From Eublepharis macularius (lineage: Eukaryota > Chordata > Lepidosauria > Squamata > Eublepharidae): a stretch of DNA of 64,000 nucleotides. The position numbers and the translations under genes are program-made. The notes under the pieces were generated by a model. That model searched no databases and was not told the DNA's origin. It worked only from the letters and a program-made list of their open reading frames with translations. How positions within the stretch are numbered: the stretch's first letter is position 1; every line of letters starts with the position of its first letter. Location: positions 59,473,766 through 59,537,765 of the forward strand of contig NC_072801.1 in assembly GCF_028583425.1 (NCBI RefSeq), in the 5' to 3' direction. Positions 24,701 to 31,739 of this stretch are shown here, piece by piece.

Positions 24701-26473
24701 CAGAATATTATTGGTTTGTTATTTGGGGCTGCTCATGGTTTGACCCCTCCTCCCCCATGCTTTTAATGGCCCCTTGTTTAGCAGACAGGATCAGAGGGGA
24801 TCGTATTTATTTCTGTGCTCTACTTTATGATATCTGCACACTGAGCTGCTGTCAGAGGTGGGAAAGAAGGCCAGGCCTTCAATGGTGGGTTGGCTACCTT
24901 ATCTGTTTTATCTTACAGGCTGCTGTTATATCAATGACCAAATCCATGGCCATCTCAGAAAGCCAGTACGGAGTACGGGTCAACTGGTAATGGGATGATT
25001 ATTGTAATAATGCTTTGGATGCTTAGGGGGCTTTTCTGAAGAACATCAGCAAAAGAAACAGGCCCTTGCCCCAAGGAGCTTCCCATCTAAAATGCCTAAG
25101 AAAGGAAATAACAGTGAGAGAGGAAGGGTAATGGGTAACTGGCATTGAAAATGTGTGATATCCAGACAGTTGTGCTGGATATTATATTTTCCTTTGGGAA
25201 GTTATTTGTTGTAAAAAGCCCTGTAATCCTGCCCCCTTTTCAGTAGTAAAAGTTACAACTTAGGCACAAAGCATGCTTATCTACTGTTTAGTTTCCAGAA
25301 TTACAATGTCAGAACTCTAGAGATGGGTCCCCTCATTTTCAGTCCTGATAGAATAATTTGTTTTCTGTAGGGTTCTGCTTAGGTAGCTTATTCAGATGTT
25401 ACAAGTTATCACTGTAGTCCAGGTCCACATGTACTGTGACCCCCGGGGGTGCCTAGTCCATGCAACTCATCCTCTGCATGCGATAGGTCTGTCCTCTGAG
25501 TTGGGTGCCTGTGAATTGTATTCCCCCCCCCACCTCAACCAACATTCCAAAATATGTTGAATTTCAGCATCTCACCTAGTAATATCTTGCCTGGTATGTG
25601 GAGAAGATATGCGAACCTGGCACCAAATCCAGAAGCTGTTATTCAGGAAGGCAAAGATTATCAGGCAAGTGCATTTTGGGGAAACCAGAACAGGGTCGTG
25701 GCAGAATGGGGGGGGGTGTTCCATTACCTATGTATAAACTTCAATAAATATGGCAAATTGATCAAGTGTGGTTAAAAAAAATGAAAATTCTTTTTCATAA
25801 AAAAACTCTAAAATTGACATCATATGCAACTTAAGTATATTTGCCCAGCAGATTCTGCTTCTGTTCGTCATCAGGAAGTTCCCTACCAAGCAGAGTTACT
25901 ACCTAGCTCTGTTGAAGTTGATGGACTATAGAAAGGGGTAACTCTGCTTAGGATGGCATTGTAAGACAGCAGTCCTCCTAAGCAGGTCTGCTTAGAAGTA
26001 GTTCCCATTTTATTCATTGGTACTCTCAGAAAAGGGTTTCTGGATTGCAGCCGGAGTGTCATCAGCCATCAATTGGAAATGCTTCCCAGTTCTGCTGCTC
26101 AGCTTCTGAAATATCCACAGAGTTCTCCTAAGGGCTAGAAAAGATCCCATACTGAGCCAAGGCTGTCTAGAGGGATAGTGTTAGTACGCTGTGTGTATAT
26201 ACATGAGCTGAGTGCAGGATACCGATTTCTCTGTCTGGTCTCTTGCAGCTTATGGGACGTTTTGGAACCCCAGAAGAGGTGGCATTGGCTGCCGTGTACC
26301 TTGCCGCTGAAGGAACTTTCTGTACAGGTTTGAACCTGGTGCTCAGCGGTGGAGCAGAACTTGGCTTTGCAAAGAAGAGCCAGGTGGATGCCAAACCTGG
26401 CCCAAGCAGTAGTGGGAGCTCACAGGGGGGAGGGGACTTCATGGTTCCTGCATGGGCTGGGGAGAAGAGCTGA
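6664..26473 (+). CDS. HSD17B14: HSD17B14-like short-chain dehydrogenase, gene 1 (nine exons)
   Basis: Coding exons: 6664-6751, 8601-8645, 10770-10870, 11509-11575, 13998-14089, 23273-23377, 24919-24986, 25568-25664, 26249-26473. Joined length is 888 nt, 295 residues; human HSD17B14 has 270. Family members are cytosolic NAD(H)-linked tetramers that oxidise C17 hydroxysteroids, and the human enzyme has also been reported to act on L-fucose. Visible: TGGTGGIG cofactor loop (15-22), beta-4 NNAA (96-99), catalytic Asn122, Ser149, Tyr162 and Lys166 (YASTK), SPS at 191-193 where relatives have SPG, and FCTG near the C-terminus. Odd: NNAG has become NNAA, SPG has become SPS, and the C-terminus has a Gly/Ser-rich extension. 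Intron 5 holds a DIRS element. The steroid or sugar substrate cannot be read from the sequence. The start is chosen by alignment with genes 2 and 3. Confidence 0.88.
6752..8600 (+). other. Gene 1 intron 1
   Basis: Bounded by GTAAGA and CTCTTCTCAG. Around 7290-7375 is a fragment of a common LINE 3' end (GAGGATGCTGGATTGGATGA...CTGATCCAGCGGG). No other gene seen. Confidence 0.75.
8601..8645 (+). CDS. HSD17B14: Gene 1 exon 2
   Basis: 45 nt, phase 1 to phase 1. It encodes RQGAKVVFCAPKSE, the second beta strand and the turn that contacts the adenosine ribose of the cofactor. The human protein has Asp-Lys-Asp here; gene 1 has Ala-Pro-Lys. Confidence 0.9.
8646..10769 (+). other. Gene 1 intron 2
   Basis: It contains a degraded tRNA-type SINE (about 9520-9660). 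The rest, including the minus-strand frame at 8803-9384, shows no recognisable coding or repeat signal. Confidence 0.6.
9520..9660 (+). mobile_element. Degraded tRNA-type SINE
   Basis: A tRNA-like head (GTGGTGCAGCGTAGTTAGA, then GGTTGAAATCC as a weak B box) is followed by the CAGCCTAACTTAGTTCACAGG body shared with the copies at 35110-35340 (reverse) and 61995-62260. Confidence 0.55.
10770..10870 (+). CDS. HSD17B14: Gene 1 exon 3
   Basis: 101 nt, phase 1 to phase 0, acceptor CTCTTGCAG and donor GTAGGT. It encodes the helix after beta-2 and the CDLR stretch of beta-3 (CDV in relatives), whose Asp contacts adenine in this family. Confidence 0.9.
11509..11575 (+). CDS. HSD17B14: Gene 1 exon 4
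   Basis: 67 nt, phase 0 to phase 1. It encodes YGRLDCLVNNAAD. The conserved NNAG motif is NNAA here. Confidence 0.9.
11576..13997 (+). other. Gene 1 intron 4
   Basis: 2.4 kb between GTGAGT and CAAACAG. I recognise no gene or clear repeat in it. Confidence 0.6.
13998..14089 (+). CDS. HSD17B14: Gene 1 exon 5
   Basis: 92 nt, one codon longer than exon 5 of gene 2. It encodes FLPPTKIDDV, then the LVELNVFG helix containing catalytic Asn122. Donor GTGAGT. Confidence 0.9.
15000..15120 (-). mobile_element. Penelope-like repeat end, left copy
   Basis: It carries GATCAAGATGGGTAGCTG and AAAAGTAGAAAAGAGCAAGA, a common reptile repeat end. An inverted counterpart lies at about 21545-21610 (TCTTGCTATTTTCTACTTTT). 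The pair encloses the GC-rich repeat and DIRS element. Assignment to Penelope-like elements rests on the hammerhead-like core of the right copy. Confidence 0.5.
15225..15616. repeat. GC-rich repeat with GGCCCAAAATGGC motifs, left part
   Basis: Repeated short palindromic words (CAAAATGGCC, GGGCCTG, GATCAGG). The same composition resumes at 21067-21360, so the DIRS element splits one older repeat. Open frames here on both strands are low-complexity translations, not genes. Confidence 0.65.
15665..15768. repeat. DIRS inverted terminal repeat, left
   Basis: 104 bp, reverse complement of 20950-21053 with no difference seen. The outer extension 15617-15664 is unique to this end and is complementary to the internal region. 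Confidence 0.88.
16020..16108. repeat. DIRS internal complementary region
   Basis: Its two halves are the reverse complements of the outermost left and right ends of the element, meeting at 16080/16081. This gives the head-to-tail junction that templates circularisation in DIRS replication. Confidence 0.85.
16126..17235 (-). CDS. DIRS tyrosine recombinase
   Basis: 369 residues from the Met at 17235; the frame is open back to 19014 but the upstream part is the off-frame of the RT gene. Function: integrates the circular DNA intermediate. Visible: an N-terminal SAM-like region (STVRIYNVSWKAFNRWCRR), the first catalytic Arg in SARRISEL, HSARSAS with the His-x-x-Arg pair, and candidate Tyr residues in IKHYHIHTY. 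It overlaps the end of the RT/RNase H frame by about 90 nt, as in other DIRS elements. The true start is uncertain, since translation may be coupled to the upstream frame. No internal stop is seen, so the frame looks recently intact. Confidence 0.82.
   Translation of the reverse strand: MAPSSGIVVSDRVEIERSYLQRAGYTSEVIDTLLVSRKKSTVRIYNVSWKAFNRWCRRKKVSVLHPSTQAILSFLQEGLDRGLRPATLRRQIAALSTVVTTENGTPLSEHPHIKRFLRGATLIRPPTIHRFPTWHLNVVLSALTKAPFEPMRDISLRWLKLKTIFLVAITSARRISELSALSTRPDLCVFHRDKVVLRTDPVFMPKATSRFHRAQEINLPSFCPSPVHAREREWHNLDVRRAIKIYIIRTESLRQSDSLFINIARPRLGQRMSASAIAYSIKMCITEAYRALKMEVPKGITAHSARSASTNAALRNNASIEDICKAATWSSVSTFIKHYHIHTYASADAAFGRRVLQHVIRDEDLPPEH
17145..19181 (-). CDS. DIRS reverse transcriptase / RNase H
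   Basis: 678 residues, open throughout. The reverse transcriptase has the palm signature YLDDLLI and the upstream motifs SIDLTEAYLHVPM and FRAMPFGLATAPRVF. RNase H follows with IYTDASLKGWGA, then LEMRAILLAL and the RTDNIAAKTY region. The C-terminal extension has the VDLFASHLNNQVPRFF and WPRRPWF stretches typical of DIRS elements. The enzyme copies element RNA into DNA. It sits between the gag-like region and the recombinase and overlaps the latter. The first Met may lie inside the gag overlap, so the start is uncertain. Confidence 0.88.
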   Translation of the reverse strand: MDGIHQKCNHAEGIFTTGSTDNRAIAAAGKTPRTRVRNPDWQTAPVGGRLLLFQQTWLESNADAWAMEVVSQGYSIEFASLPPERFLVSPLKKDPIKRSITMQAIQHLLDIKAIEPVLPHEQGQGVYSIFFTVPKRTGDWRSVLDLKYVNKFINVRHFRMETLRSIAEALQPGEFLTSIDLTEAYLHVPMTPTHRKFLRFCVKDLHFQFRAMPFGLATAPRVFTKLLIVPVLKLREMGIHLHPYLDDLLIRAGSREESIRVTTFTIHFLKQHGFLINLAKCSLQPSQCLEHLGLSIDTKEGRFFLPSKKRDKTRLLARSIIKQPSSMLMDLSKFMGVLVANAEAIYWGRFHSRPLQSLLRPFQMQIAQRKNIRIQVPRTVKVSLEWWTVDANLRQGKSFLTHHLIQIYTDASLKGWGATMEGIPAQGKWSESEMKLPINVLEMRAILLALTFFREKILHSHVLIRTDNIAAKTYINKQGGSRSSRLQREAHKIISWAESNLSSIQAEHIRGVLNVHADWLSREVLHPGEWSLKKETFLFLAAHFGMPVVDLFASHLNNQVPRFFTRFFHPKAEDTDALNSQWLKGLLYAFPPLPTLPKLLRKIREQRARILLVAPWWPRRPWFSSLLLLSVAPPLKLPVHPDMLQQGPIWHPRPELWSLTGWKLNGAICNEQAILQKS
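19063..20771 (-). pseudogene. DIRS gag-like region, broken
   Basis: The N-terminal frame 20771-19890 (293 codons) is acidic and Ser-rich and stops at a TAG at 19890-19892. Similar coding continues in the same frame (FERQLKAEWAMPGACKQ) and then shifts frame near 19687 into the 19653-19063 frame (RRAHEALAFSIRASSV...). The C-terminal part is rich in Arg and Gln (RQRQDQRRGW, RFNRQQGHRG), fitting nucleic-acid binding. One stop and one frameshift disable it unless recoding occurs. Confidence 0.7.
20950..21053. repeat. DIRS inverted terminal repeat, right (element 5' side)
   Basis: Reverse complement of 15665-15768. The unique outer end TCCGCCTCAGAGGGAG (to 21066) is mirrored in the internal complementary region. 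Confidence 0.88.
21067..21360. repeat. GC-rich repeat, right part
   Basis: Continuation of the 15225-15616 repeat beyond the DIRS insertion, with GGGCCCAAAATGGC words and CCCCCACCTGGCACTGA, which also occurs on the left side in diverged form. Confidence 0.6.
21455..21610 (+). mobile_element. Penelope-like foldback repeat, right copy
   Basis: Two inverted arms meet near 21500: AAGACTAACCAAATCTGTGG..GGTATGAGCTTTCATGAG on the left, and CTCATGAAAGCTCATACC..CTACCACAAATTTTGTT on the right. It ends in TCTTGCTATTTTCTACTTTT. The family is widespread in reptiles; I place it with Penelope-like elements because of its hammerhead-like core. Confidence 0.5.
21500..21539 (+). ncRNA. Hammerhead-ribozyme-like core 2
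   Basis: In order: GTAT (stem I), CTGAAGA (core CUGANGA), stem II pairing GTGAG with CTCAT around CTGTGA, GAA, self-complementary AGCT (stem III without a loop), C as cleavage residue, then ATAC closing stem I. Zero-loop stem III types would act as dimers. Activity is inferred only. Confidence 0.55.
21740..22140. repeat. Foldback repeat with about 130 bp arms
   Basis: The left arm 21743-21870 (CTTGCTACAAGTGACATTTTA... AAGTTCCTCTCCCCCACCCC) is the near reverse complement of the right arm 22010-22157. It looks like a MITE or an inverted duplicate. Frames inside it are not genes. Confidence 0.65.
22583..22760 (-). mobile_element. 5S-rRNA-derived SINE
   Basis: The right end on the plus strand reads TTTCCCATCCAAATACTAAC, the reverse of the 5S control region, and the body shares AGTGCCATCAAGTCACAG with other squamate SINEs. 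Confidence 0.6.
23273..23377 (+). CDS. HSD17B14: Gene 1 exon 6
   Basis: 105 nt, phase 0 on both sides. It encodes ALPYLRRTKGNIINMGS (catalytic Ser149) through LTYASTK (Tyr162, Lys166), so the catalytic centre is present. Donor GTAATT. Confidence 0.9.
24919..24986 (+). CDS. HSD17B14: Gene 1 exon 7
   Basis: 68 nt, encoding AAVISMTKSMAISE..YGVRVN, the helix after the active site and beta-6. Donor GTAATG, intron phase 2. Confidence 0.9.
25568..25664 (+). CDS. HSD17B14: Gene 1 exon 8 with GC donor
   Basis: 97 nt, phase 2 to phase 0, encoding CISPSNILPGMWRRY and the substrate-loop region. The donor is CAG|GCAAGT, a GC-AG intron. The SPG motif of the family is SPS here. Confidence 0.88.
26249..26473 (+). 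CDS. HSD17B14: Gene 1 exon 9 and stop
   Basis: It encodes LMGRFGTPEEVALAAVYLAA, FCTG and SGGAELGF, then a Ser/Gly-rich tail. It ends at TGA 26471-26473, about 11 codons later than gene 2. Confidence 0.9.
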   Translation, partial: LMGRFGTPEEVALAAVYLAAEGTFCTGLNLVLSGGAELGFAKKSQVDAKPGPSSSGSSQGGGDFMVPAWAGEKS

Positions 26474-28810
26474 CTGTCTAGCTGTCATTGAGTCAAAGTC
26501 CTCTTTCTGGGAAGTCCTGTGGCCTTTTAAGGATCAACCAGTGAAGAAGAGACCTCTGTTCTTTCCCCCATCCACTCCTTTAACTTGACCAGTTAGTTTC
26601 TCCGTTGCATCCCCTTTCAGATTGTATATGGACAGGCTTTTGATAGCTGTACTACAGGTACTCTGGATGATCTGTACTACAGGTGTTCAGGACTCAGGGC
26701 TATCTAGTCAATAGAAAATGAACAGCCAGGCCTACTTTAACAGCAGCACAGGTGACAGCCATTAGCTAATGATGATACATTTGCTAAAGCTATTAATGGA
26801 GACTGATCTAGTGTCTCCTAAAGGTGCAGGAGCTGGTAAAATGCATGTCAATGGTTGGATTCAAAATCTTCTTCAGCTTGTTTCCGTGCTTGTATAGCAG
26901 GACTTTAGACATAGATTAGAGGAGGGATTGCTTGTCAGCACTGGAGAATGGTCTCTCCATAAACATGTTCCCCTTCATATCTGCTTTGTTGGAGGAGGGG
27001 TTCTCTGTGAGCACCTTTTGTGGGTCCAGTGAAGAGCCATATGGAGAGCTGACTCTCTGGTGCTAGAGCATATTCCAGCCTTAGAGTGCCTTGGCATAAG
27101 TGGGAGGAGAATCCTGCATCATCACCCACTGAAAAGTTCCAGGGGCAAGCAATTACCTGGGCTGGTTCCCTTATATGGTGTCTTCGTACACTTACAAATA
27201 AAACAAATGCCATAAATAGAGTCCAGAGGCACTCCTATAGAGCAGTGAGTTCTCTGCACCACGTTGTAACCCAGAGAGAGATTTTGCAGGCCCCAGGGTA
27301 CTTCTGCCAACTCCCAGTAACGTATCTTGACAAGTTCCGTACATTCTTTCCACACACACCTGCCTCTTCTTTCCAGCTGGAGAAGGGGGATCATTATTTC
27401 CAAACCCTGACTGCTCCTTGTCCAGATCCCTGAAGGGCCTCCCTGAGAAGCATTCCCATTCTTTTGGCATAGGCTCTGGTTGCCCCACTTGCAGGCCTGT
27501 CCCATAGGATAGAACCATTCACAATGCCCCCCCCCCCCAGGAACCCTTTCTTGGTGATGGCCAGCAGTGCATAGGCAGCGACATCTTGGCACATGCAGAC
27601 ACCATTATGAGCTCTTGCTCATGTTGGAGGATGAACAGGCAGCATCCTTCTCTTGCTTAAATCACCTTCCATTATGTAATTGATTCCAGCTTGTTGTCCA
27701 CACAATAAAAGTTCCATGCCTCCCATCTGAGAGACATGGTAGGCATTTCAGATTCTCCACCTTTCTGTCTTTTTTTCTTGCCTTGTTGAAATTACCTCTG
27801 TTTCCAACACAGTCAGTCAATGTAGGGGAGGGGAGCCTACTGGGCATAATTTCTCTAAGGGCCTATCAGCATGCACCCTCAATATACCTAGTTCTGAATC
27901 CCCTCCCCAGTGAGGACTGATAAATCTAGTGAATGGGGCCAGGTTCAGAAGGGAGACGATTTTCTACAAACCCAGGGGAACCTCTGGCTTTGCCGAAAAA
28001 TACCCCACCCCGAAGAAAACGGAGTGGGGAGGTTGAATCACCAAAAACAGTGGCATGTACTGTTTTAATTTTTGGTGGTTCAACCCCCCCCCTCCTTTTT
28101 TAAGTTTTGGCATTTTTCTGCAAGCCTGCAGGTTCCCCTGGGGTTGTAGTGGCAAGATGAGAAAGGTGGTGAAAGGAGAGATATGGTGCTGGGTAGAACA
28201 AAGAATGGATCAGCGAGGGAATTTACCCATGAGTTTCTCACAGGTCCCTGCTTGTTTATTTCCAATCCAAACAAAAACAAGAATCCCCCACAGCGACATA
28301 GTCATCAATAGTGTGATCATGATACACAAACCAAATGTGATTCAAAAACACTCTTGATACAAATGGATACTTAAATCCAACCCACAGCTTCCCAAGTAAA
28401 GGTATGTATTTCATTCTCATGTCCTACTGTAAAGTGAGGTGCAAAAAACCAAAATAATGATAAATACGTAAAGTCATAATTATTCAAAGGCTCTAGTCAA
28501 AGAAACTGCATATATCAAGGACCACCTACAATAGGTTCCTGAGGAAGATAGTTGAAACGAGATTTCAAACAAGCCGGCCCCCTCATTGGGTGAACTGTCA
28601 TCATAACACCATCTGCAATACTGGAAGGTTCTCTGCAAAAAGAAAAATGAAAAAGATAAATTTTAAAAAGTTTTCTTCTGCACTACTACACTTTATGGAC
28701 TTTGACTTACATGTTTACAATGGACTTTTGATTGTTGCTATTTCAACTTTCTGACTTTGGACCTTTGTGTGAAGGGTGGATTATTTGAGTGTACATCACC
28801 CTGATCAATT
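26474..28810 (+). other. Gene 1 3' flank, no confirmed gene
   Basis: The first 60 bases resemble the gene 2 3' UTR, then similarity is lost. The conserved 3' UTR block of the other copies is absent. Candidate poly(A) signals AATAAA occur near 27197 and 27706. A foldback repeat lies at 27969-28146. Minus-strand frames at 27122-27594 remain unidentified. Confidence 0.5.
27969..28146. mobile_element. Foldback MITE-like repeat
   Basis: ACCCAGGGGAACCTC at the left is mirrored by AGGTTCCCCTGGGGT at the right, and the centre pairs GGTTGAATCACCAAAAA with TTTTTGGTGGTTCAACC. Confidence 0.65.
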
Positions 28811-28814
28811 TTGA

Positions 28815-29340
28815 CTAGATAATTTACTTTGGATATGTTCCGGAAGTGATTCCTTGCCTTGAAATCAGGTTACAAGAACTATCCCTATCAGCTGTGGTTC
28901 AAATTCTGGGAGAAGGGGACTAGAAGTGGTATGGTTTCTATTTTAATAGCAAGTGAAGCCACATCTGCTGAATTTCAAGCTGTTGTAAAGCTCTTAAAGT
29001 CCAGGATGCCAGAATACAAGGTGGCAATCTTACTTCTGGTTATACTCTCTGATACGAGGACTGTGGCTGTGTGCCCGTATTTCAGGAGTAAAATTGGCAA
29101 GTTTTTTCTGGCTGTGTCTCAGTGTTGGGGTAAGTTTTATCTGTTGAATACCTGCTCATGAGGCTGCTATTAATTTTCAAGGGGGAAACGGCAGCCTTAG
29201 TGGTTTAAATAGGATGAGCAGATGCAAAAGGATACCCAACCTCTATGGTTTTTGGATGGTGTAGAAGAGAATTCCCCTCCACCCAGGTGCAGTGCAAGGA
29301 GATCTATTACTCTTAAAATGCATAAAGAGGGAGAAGATAA
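28815..29340 (+). pseudogene. Intron 1 fragment of a deleted HSD17B14-like copy
   Basis: It aligns with intron 1 of gene 2 at 34490-34980 (TTACTTTGGATA, AAGAACTATCCCTATCAGCT, GCTGAATTTCA). No exon 1 precedes it. Confidence 0.7.
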
Positions 29341-29850
29341 GGAATGATAATAGATAATCGGCATTGTAAGAGTTTAAGATCCAGAAAATTGGGCTGGGGT
29401 CACTTTTCTGGAGAAGATATAAATGCTACTAACAGTCCCTATATTGCTTTTCACTTTCTAATGTTATTACTTATGACAAAAGAAACAGAAGGAATTGATT
29501 TAGGTGCAAGGCAAGGTAGCTTCTAGAATTACAAGTTAAGTAATTAATCCAATTATTTTCAAATCTATTGGAATAATCTCCTTTTCCATAAGGCTGTGCA
29601 TAGGAAGTGTCCCCCAAGAGCTTACAGAATCCTGGAGGAGGAGGAGACAGGTGAAGCAGATAATATTTTCAAGCTGTCCAGCCCCAGTGATTCTTTGCAG
29701 GCCCCCCAGTTTTTGTAACCAACTATTAGTATCTTTAAAAAATAGATTTAAGTTTTTGCTACTGTTTTCCTTGTGCTGCAAACAAAGGATTTAATTAGCC
29801 ATGGATTTATATTGCAGAGGCTGTATCCATACCGTTTTCCTGGGATGTAT
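29341..29850 (+). pseudogene. Intron 7 fragment of the deleted copy, fused to intron 1
   Basis: It aligns with gene 2 intron 7 at 51270-51770 (ACATTGGGCTGGG there, AAATTGGGCTGGG here; TTCTAGAATTACAA in both). It directly follows intron 1 sequence, so exons 2-7 of this copy are deleted. Confidence 0.7.
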
Positions 29851-29859
29851 CCTCTCTCT

Positions 29860-30241
29860 CTATATATAATTGAGTAAGCGTGTTTCAGACAATTCACTTT
29901 ATACCCTGGTGCACCACCAGAGGGTGCTGCCACAAATGAAAGCCCAGGTAACTCACCATATTGCTCCATAAAACATGCCTTGGTGGGAAGCCCAGGCAGG
30001 GAACAGAAGCGGAACAGGTAGCAATGCCCTCCCTGTGCCTTAACCCAGCTGGTATTAGGAGCAGAGCAGGTGGCAATGCCCATCTCCAGCCTTAACACAG
30101 CCGGTAATAGGAGAAGAGCAATTAGCAATGCCCACCTCCACATTAATCCAGCTGGTATTAGGTGCGGAGCAGGTGGCAATGCCCACCCCCCTTCAGCTAG
30201 CTGGTATTAAAAGTGGAGTGGATGGCAATGCCCACCGCCAC
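29860..30241. repeat. Minisatellite, about 60-65 bp units
   Basis: Diverged units each contain GCAATGCCC, CCAGCTGGTATTAGG and GAGCAGGTGGCAAT. The same unit family occurs at 48595-48900. The left border reads TCTCTCTCTATATATAATTG, which would fit a Helitron 5' end. Confidence 0.65.
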
Positions 30242-30931
30242 CTTTTTTTTAAAAAAAACATTTTTATTGGATAGGTTGAAAAACATAATCACTTCAATAT
30301 CCCTTTCTCCTACAAAATACATATTTCATCCCAACCCACCCTTCCCCTCCCCTCCCTTTTGACCCTACGTCCCCCCCCCAAAATATTTTTTCTTATATAA
30401 TGATGTAAAAACATACCATCCATTTTATATTTATCATACCATAAATAAGCATGCCAACCAAAAATATTGTTATGACCTTCCAAAGTTAGCAACTTACGAT
30501 TAGATAGGTTCACCCAATCTCTTAACCATGTCAAACAAATCGCTTTGTGATATAATCTCAAATTTGGCATTTGCAAACCACCTCTTTCTTTTGCATCACA
30601 CAATACTTTCATCTTAACCCTTGGTTTTTTGCCCGCCCAAACAAAGTTTAAGAGTTTCCTTTGCCACTTATCAAATTGTTTCACCTCTTTAACAATTGGG
30701 ATTGTTTGCAGTAAAAACATTACCCTTGGTAATACATTCATTTTCACCACAGATATACGGCCCATCAATGACAAGTTCAATTTATTCCATTTTATCATAT
30801 CTTTTTCCAATTGTACCCACAGTTTTTCATAGTTATTCTTATATAAATCTATATTTTTCATTGTTAACTCAATTCCCAAGTATTTTGTTTTTTTGACCAC
30901 CTCACATTCAGTAAGTCCCAGTCTGTGATCC
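30242..30931 (-). mobile_element. 5'-truncated L1 LINE, minus strand
   Basis: The minus strand encodes an ORF2 C-terminal piece open for 208 codons (YLGIELTMKN, NLSLMGRISVVKMNVLPR, FDKWQRKLLNFVWAGKKPR), then a 3' UTR and an A tail, seen as a T run at 30243-30251. It interrupts the duplicated block that resumes at about 30932. Confidence 0.8.
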
Positions 30932-31036
30932 CTCAAAACAGCTCTCCTTCCCTCCTGCCTGTCTCACCACCTTGGTGGACTTAGCAGCTGAAGTCCTTGG
31001 TCAACTTAAGCCCCTCAAAGAGCGCCCAGAAACCGA

Positions 31037-31739
31037 GGAGAACTGTGGCAGTTTGAAAATTACTGAAATACAACAAGAAGAGGGAAGTGACTTTACCGAG
31101 GGGAGGAGAGTTAAATGAGAAATTCTAAGCAAATATTTTATTTGACTACTATACATAGTACTAAGTAATAGAGGTGTTACTATAAGAATTATAAGGATAG
31201 AAATTAACTAATTTTATTTCTGGCAGATAATTGTATAATGGAGGAATTATATAACCAAGATAGAATGAATATAAGATAGAAGGAAGTAAAGAGCAACATA
31301 TAGAGTATGATTTAAATTGATTGACTTACAGTGAATGTATATAATGCTTATAGAAGTACTTAAAGTTATGCAGAATAAGGGACAAATTGTTTGCCCCATA
31401 TTGACGAGACAAGAAATAAGATAGAATATGGAGTACAAAAGTAGACAAATGACTGTTATTATTAAAGAATATATGCCAGGAATGTAACATTTAGTCGATA
31501 AGTGGGAAAGGGAATAGAGATAGCACTGTGCTATAATAGAAGCTTAGAAGAGAAAGTATATGTTTAATAGAATAAAATAAGTTTGAAATGAGTAGGGGGA
31601 AAAAACGGATAAGGAGTTGGAAAACTGTTGGAAGTCAACAAAAGGGGGGGGAAGGGAGGGGGTTAGAACTGGAATATCTAAAGGAAATTGATTGTAATAG
31701 ATATTATAGAGATTTCTAATCCAATAAAAATTAAAAAAA
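31037..31739 (+). mobile_element. 5'-truncated L1 3' UTR insertion
   Basis: A/G-rich 3' UTR sequence ends AATCCAATAAAAATT plus an A run. It is flanked by near-identical 16 bp sequences at 31021-31036 and 31740-31755 (one mismatch). The related spacer near 1951 has the empty site. Confidence 0.75.

Noticed and set aside
29860..30241. CRISPR array
   Set aside because: Vertebrate minisatellite: units are diverged throughout and have no spacer/repeat alternation.
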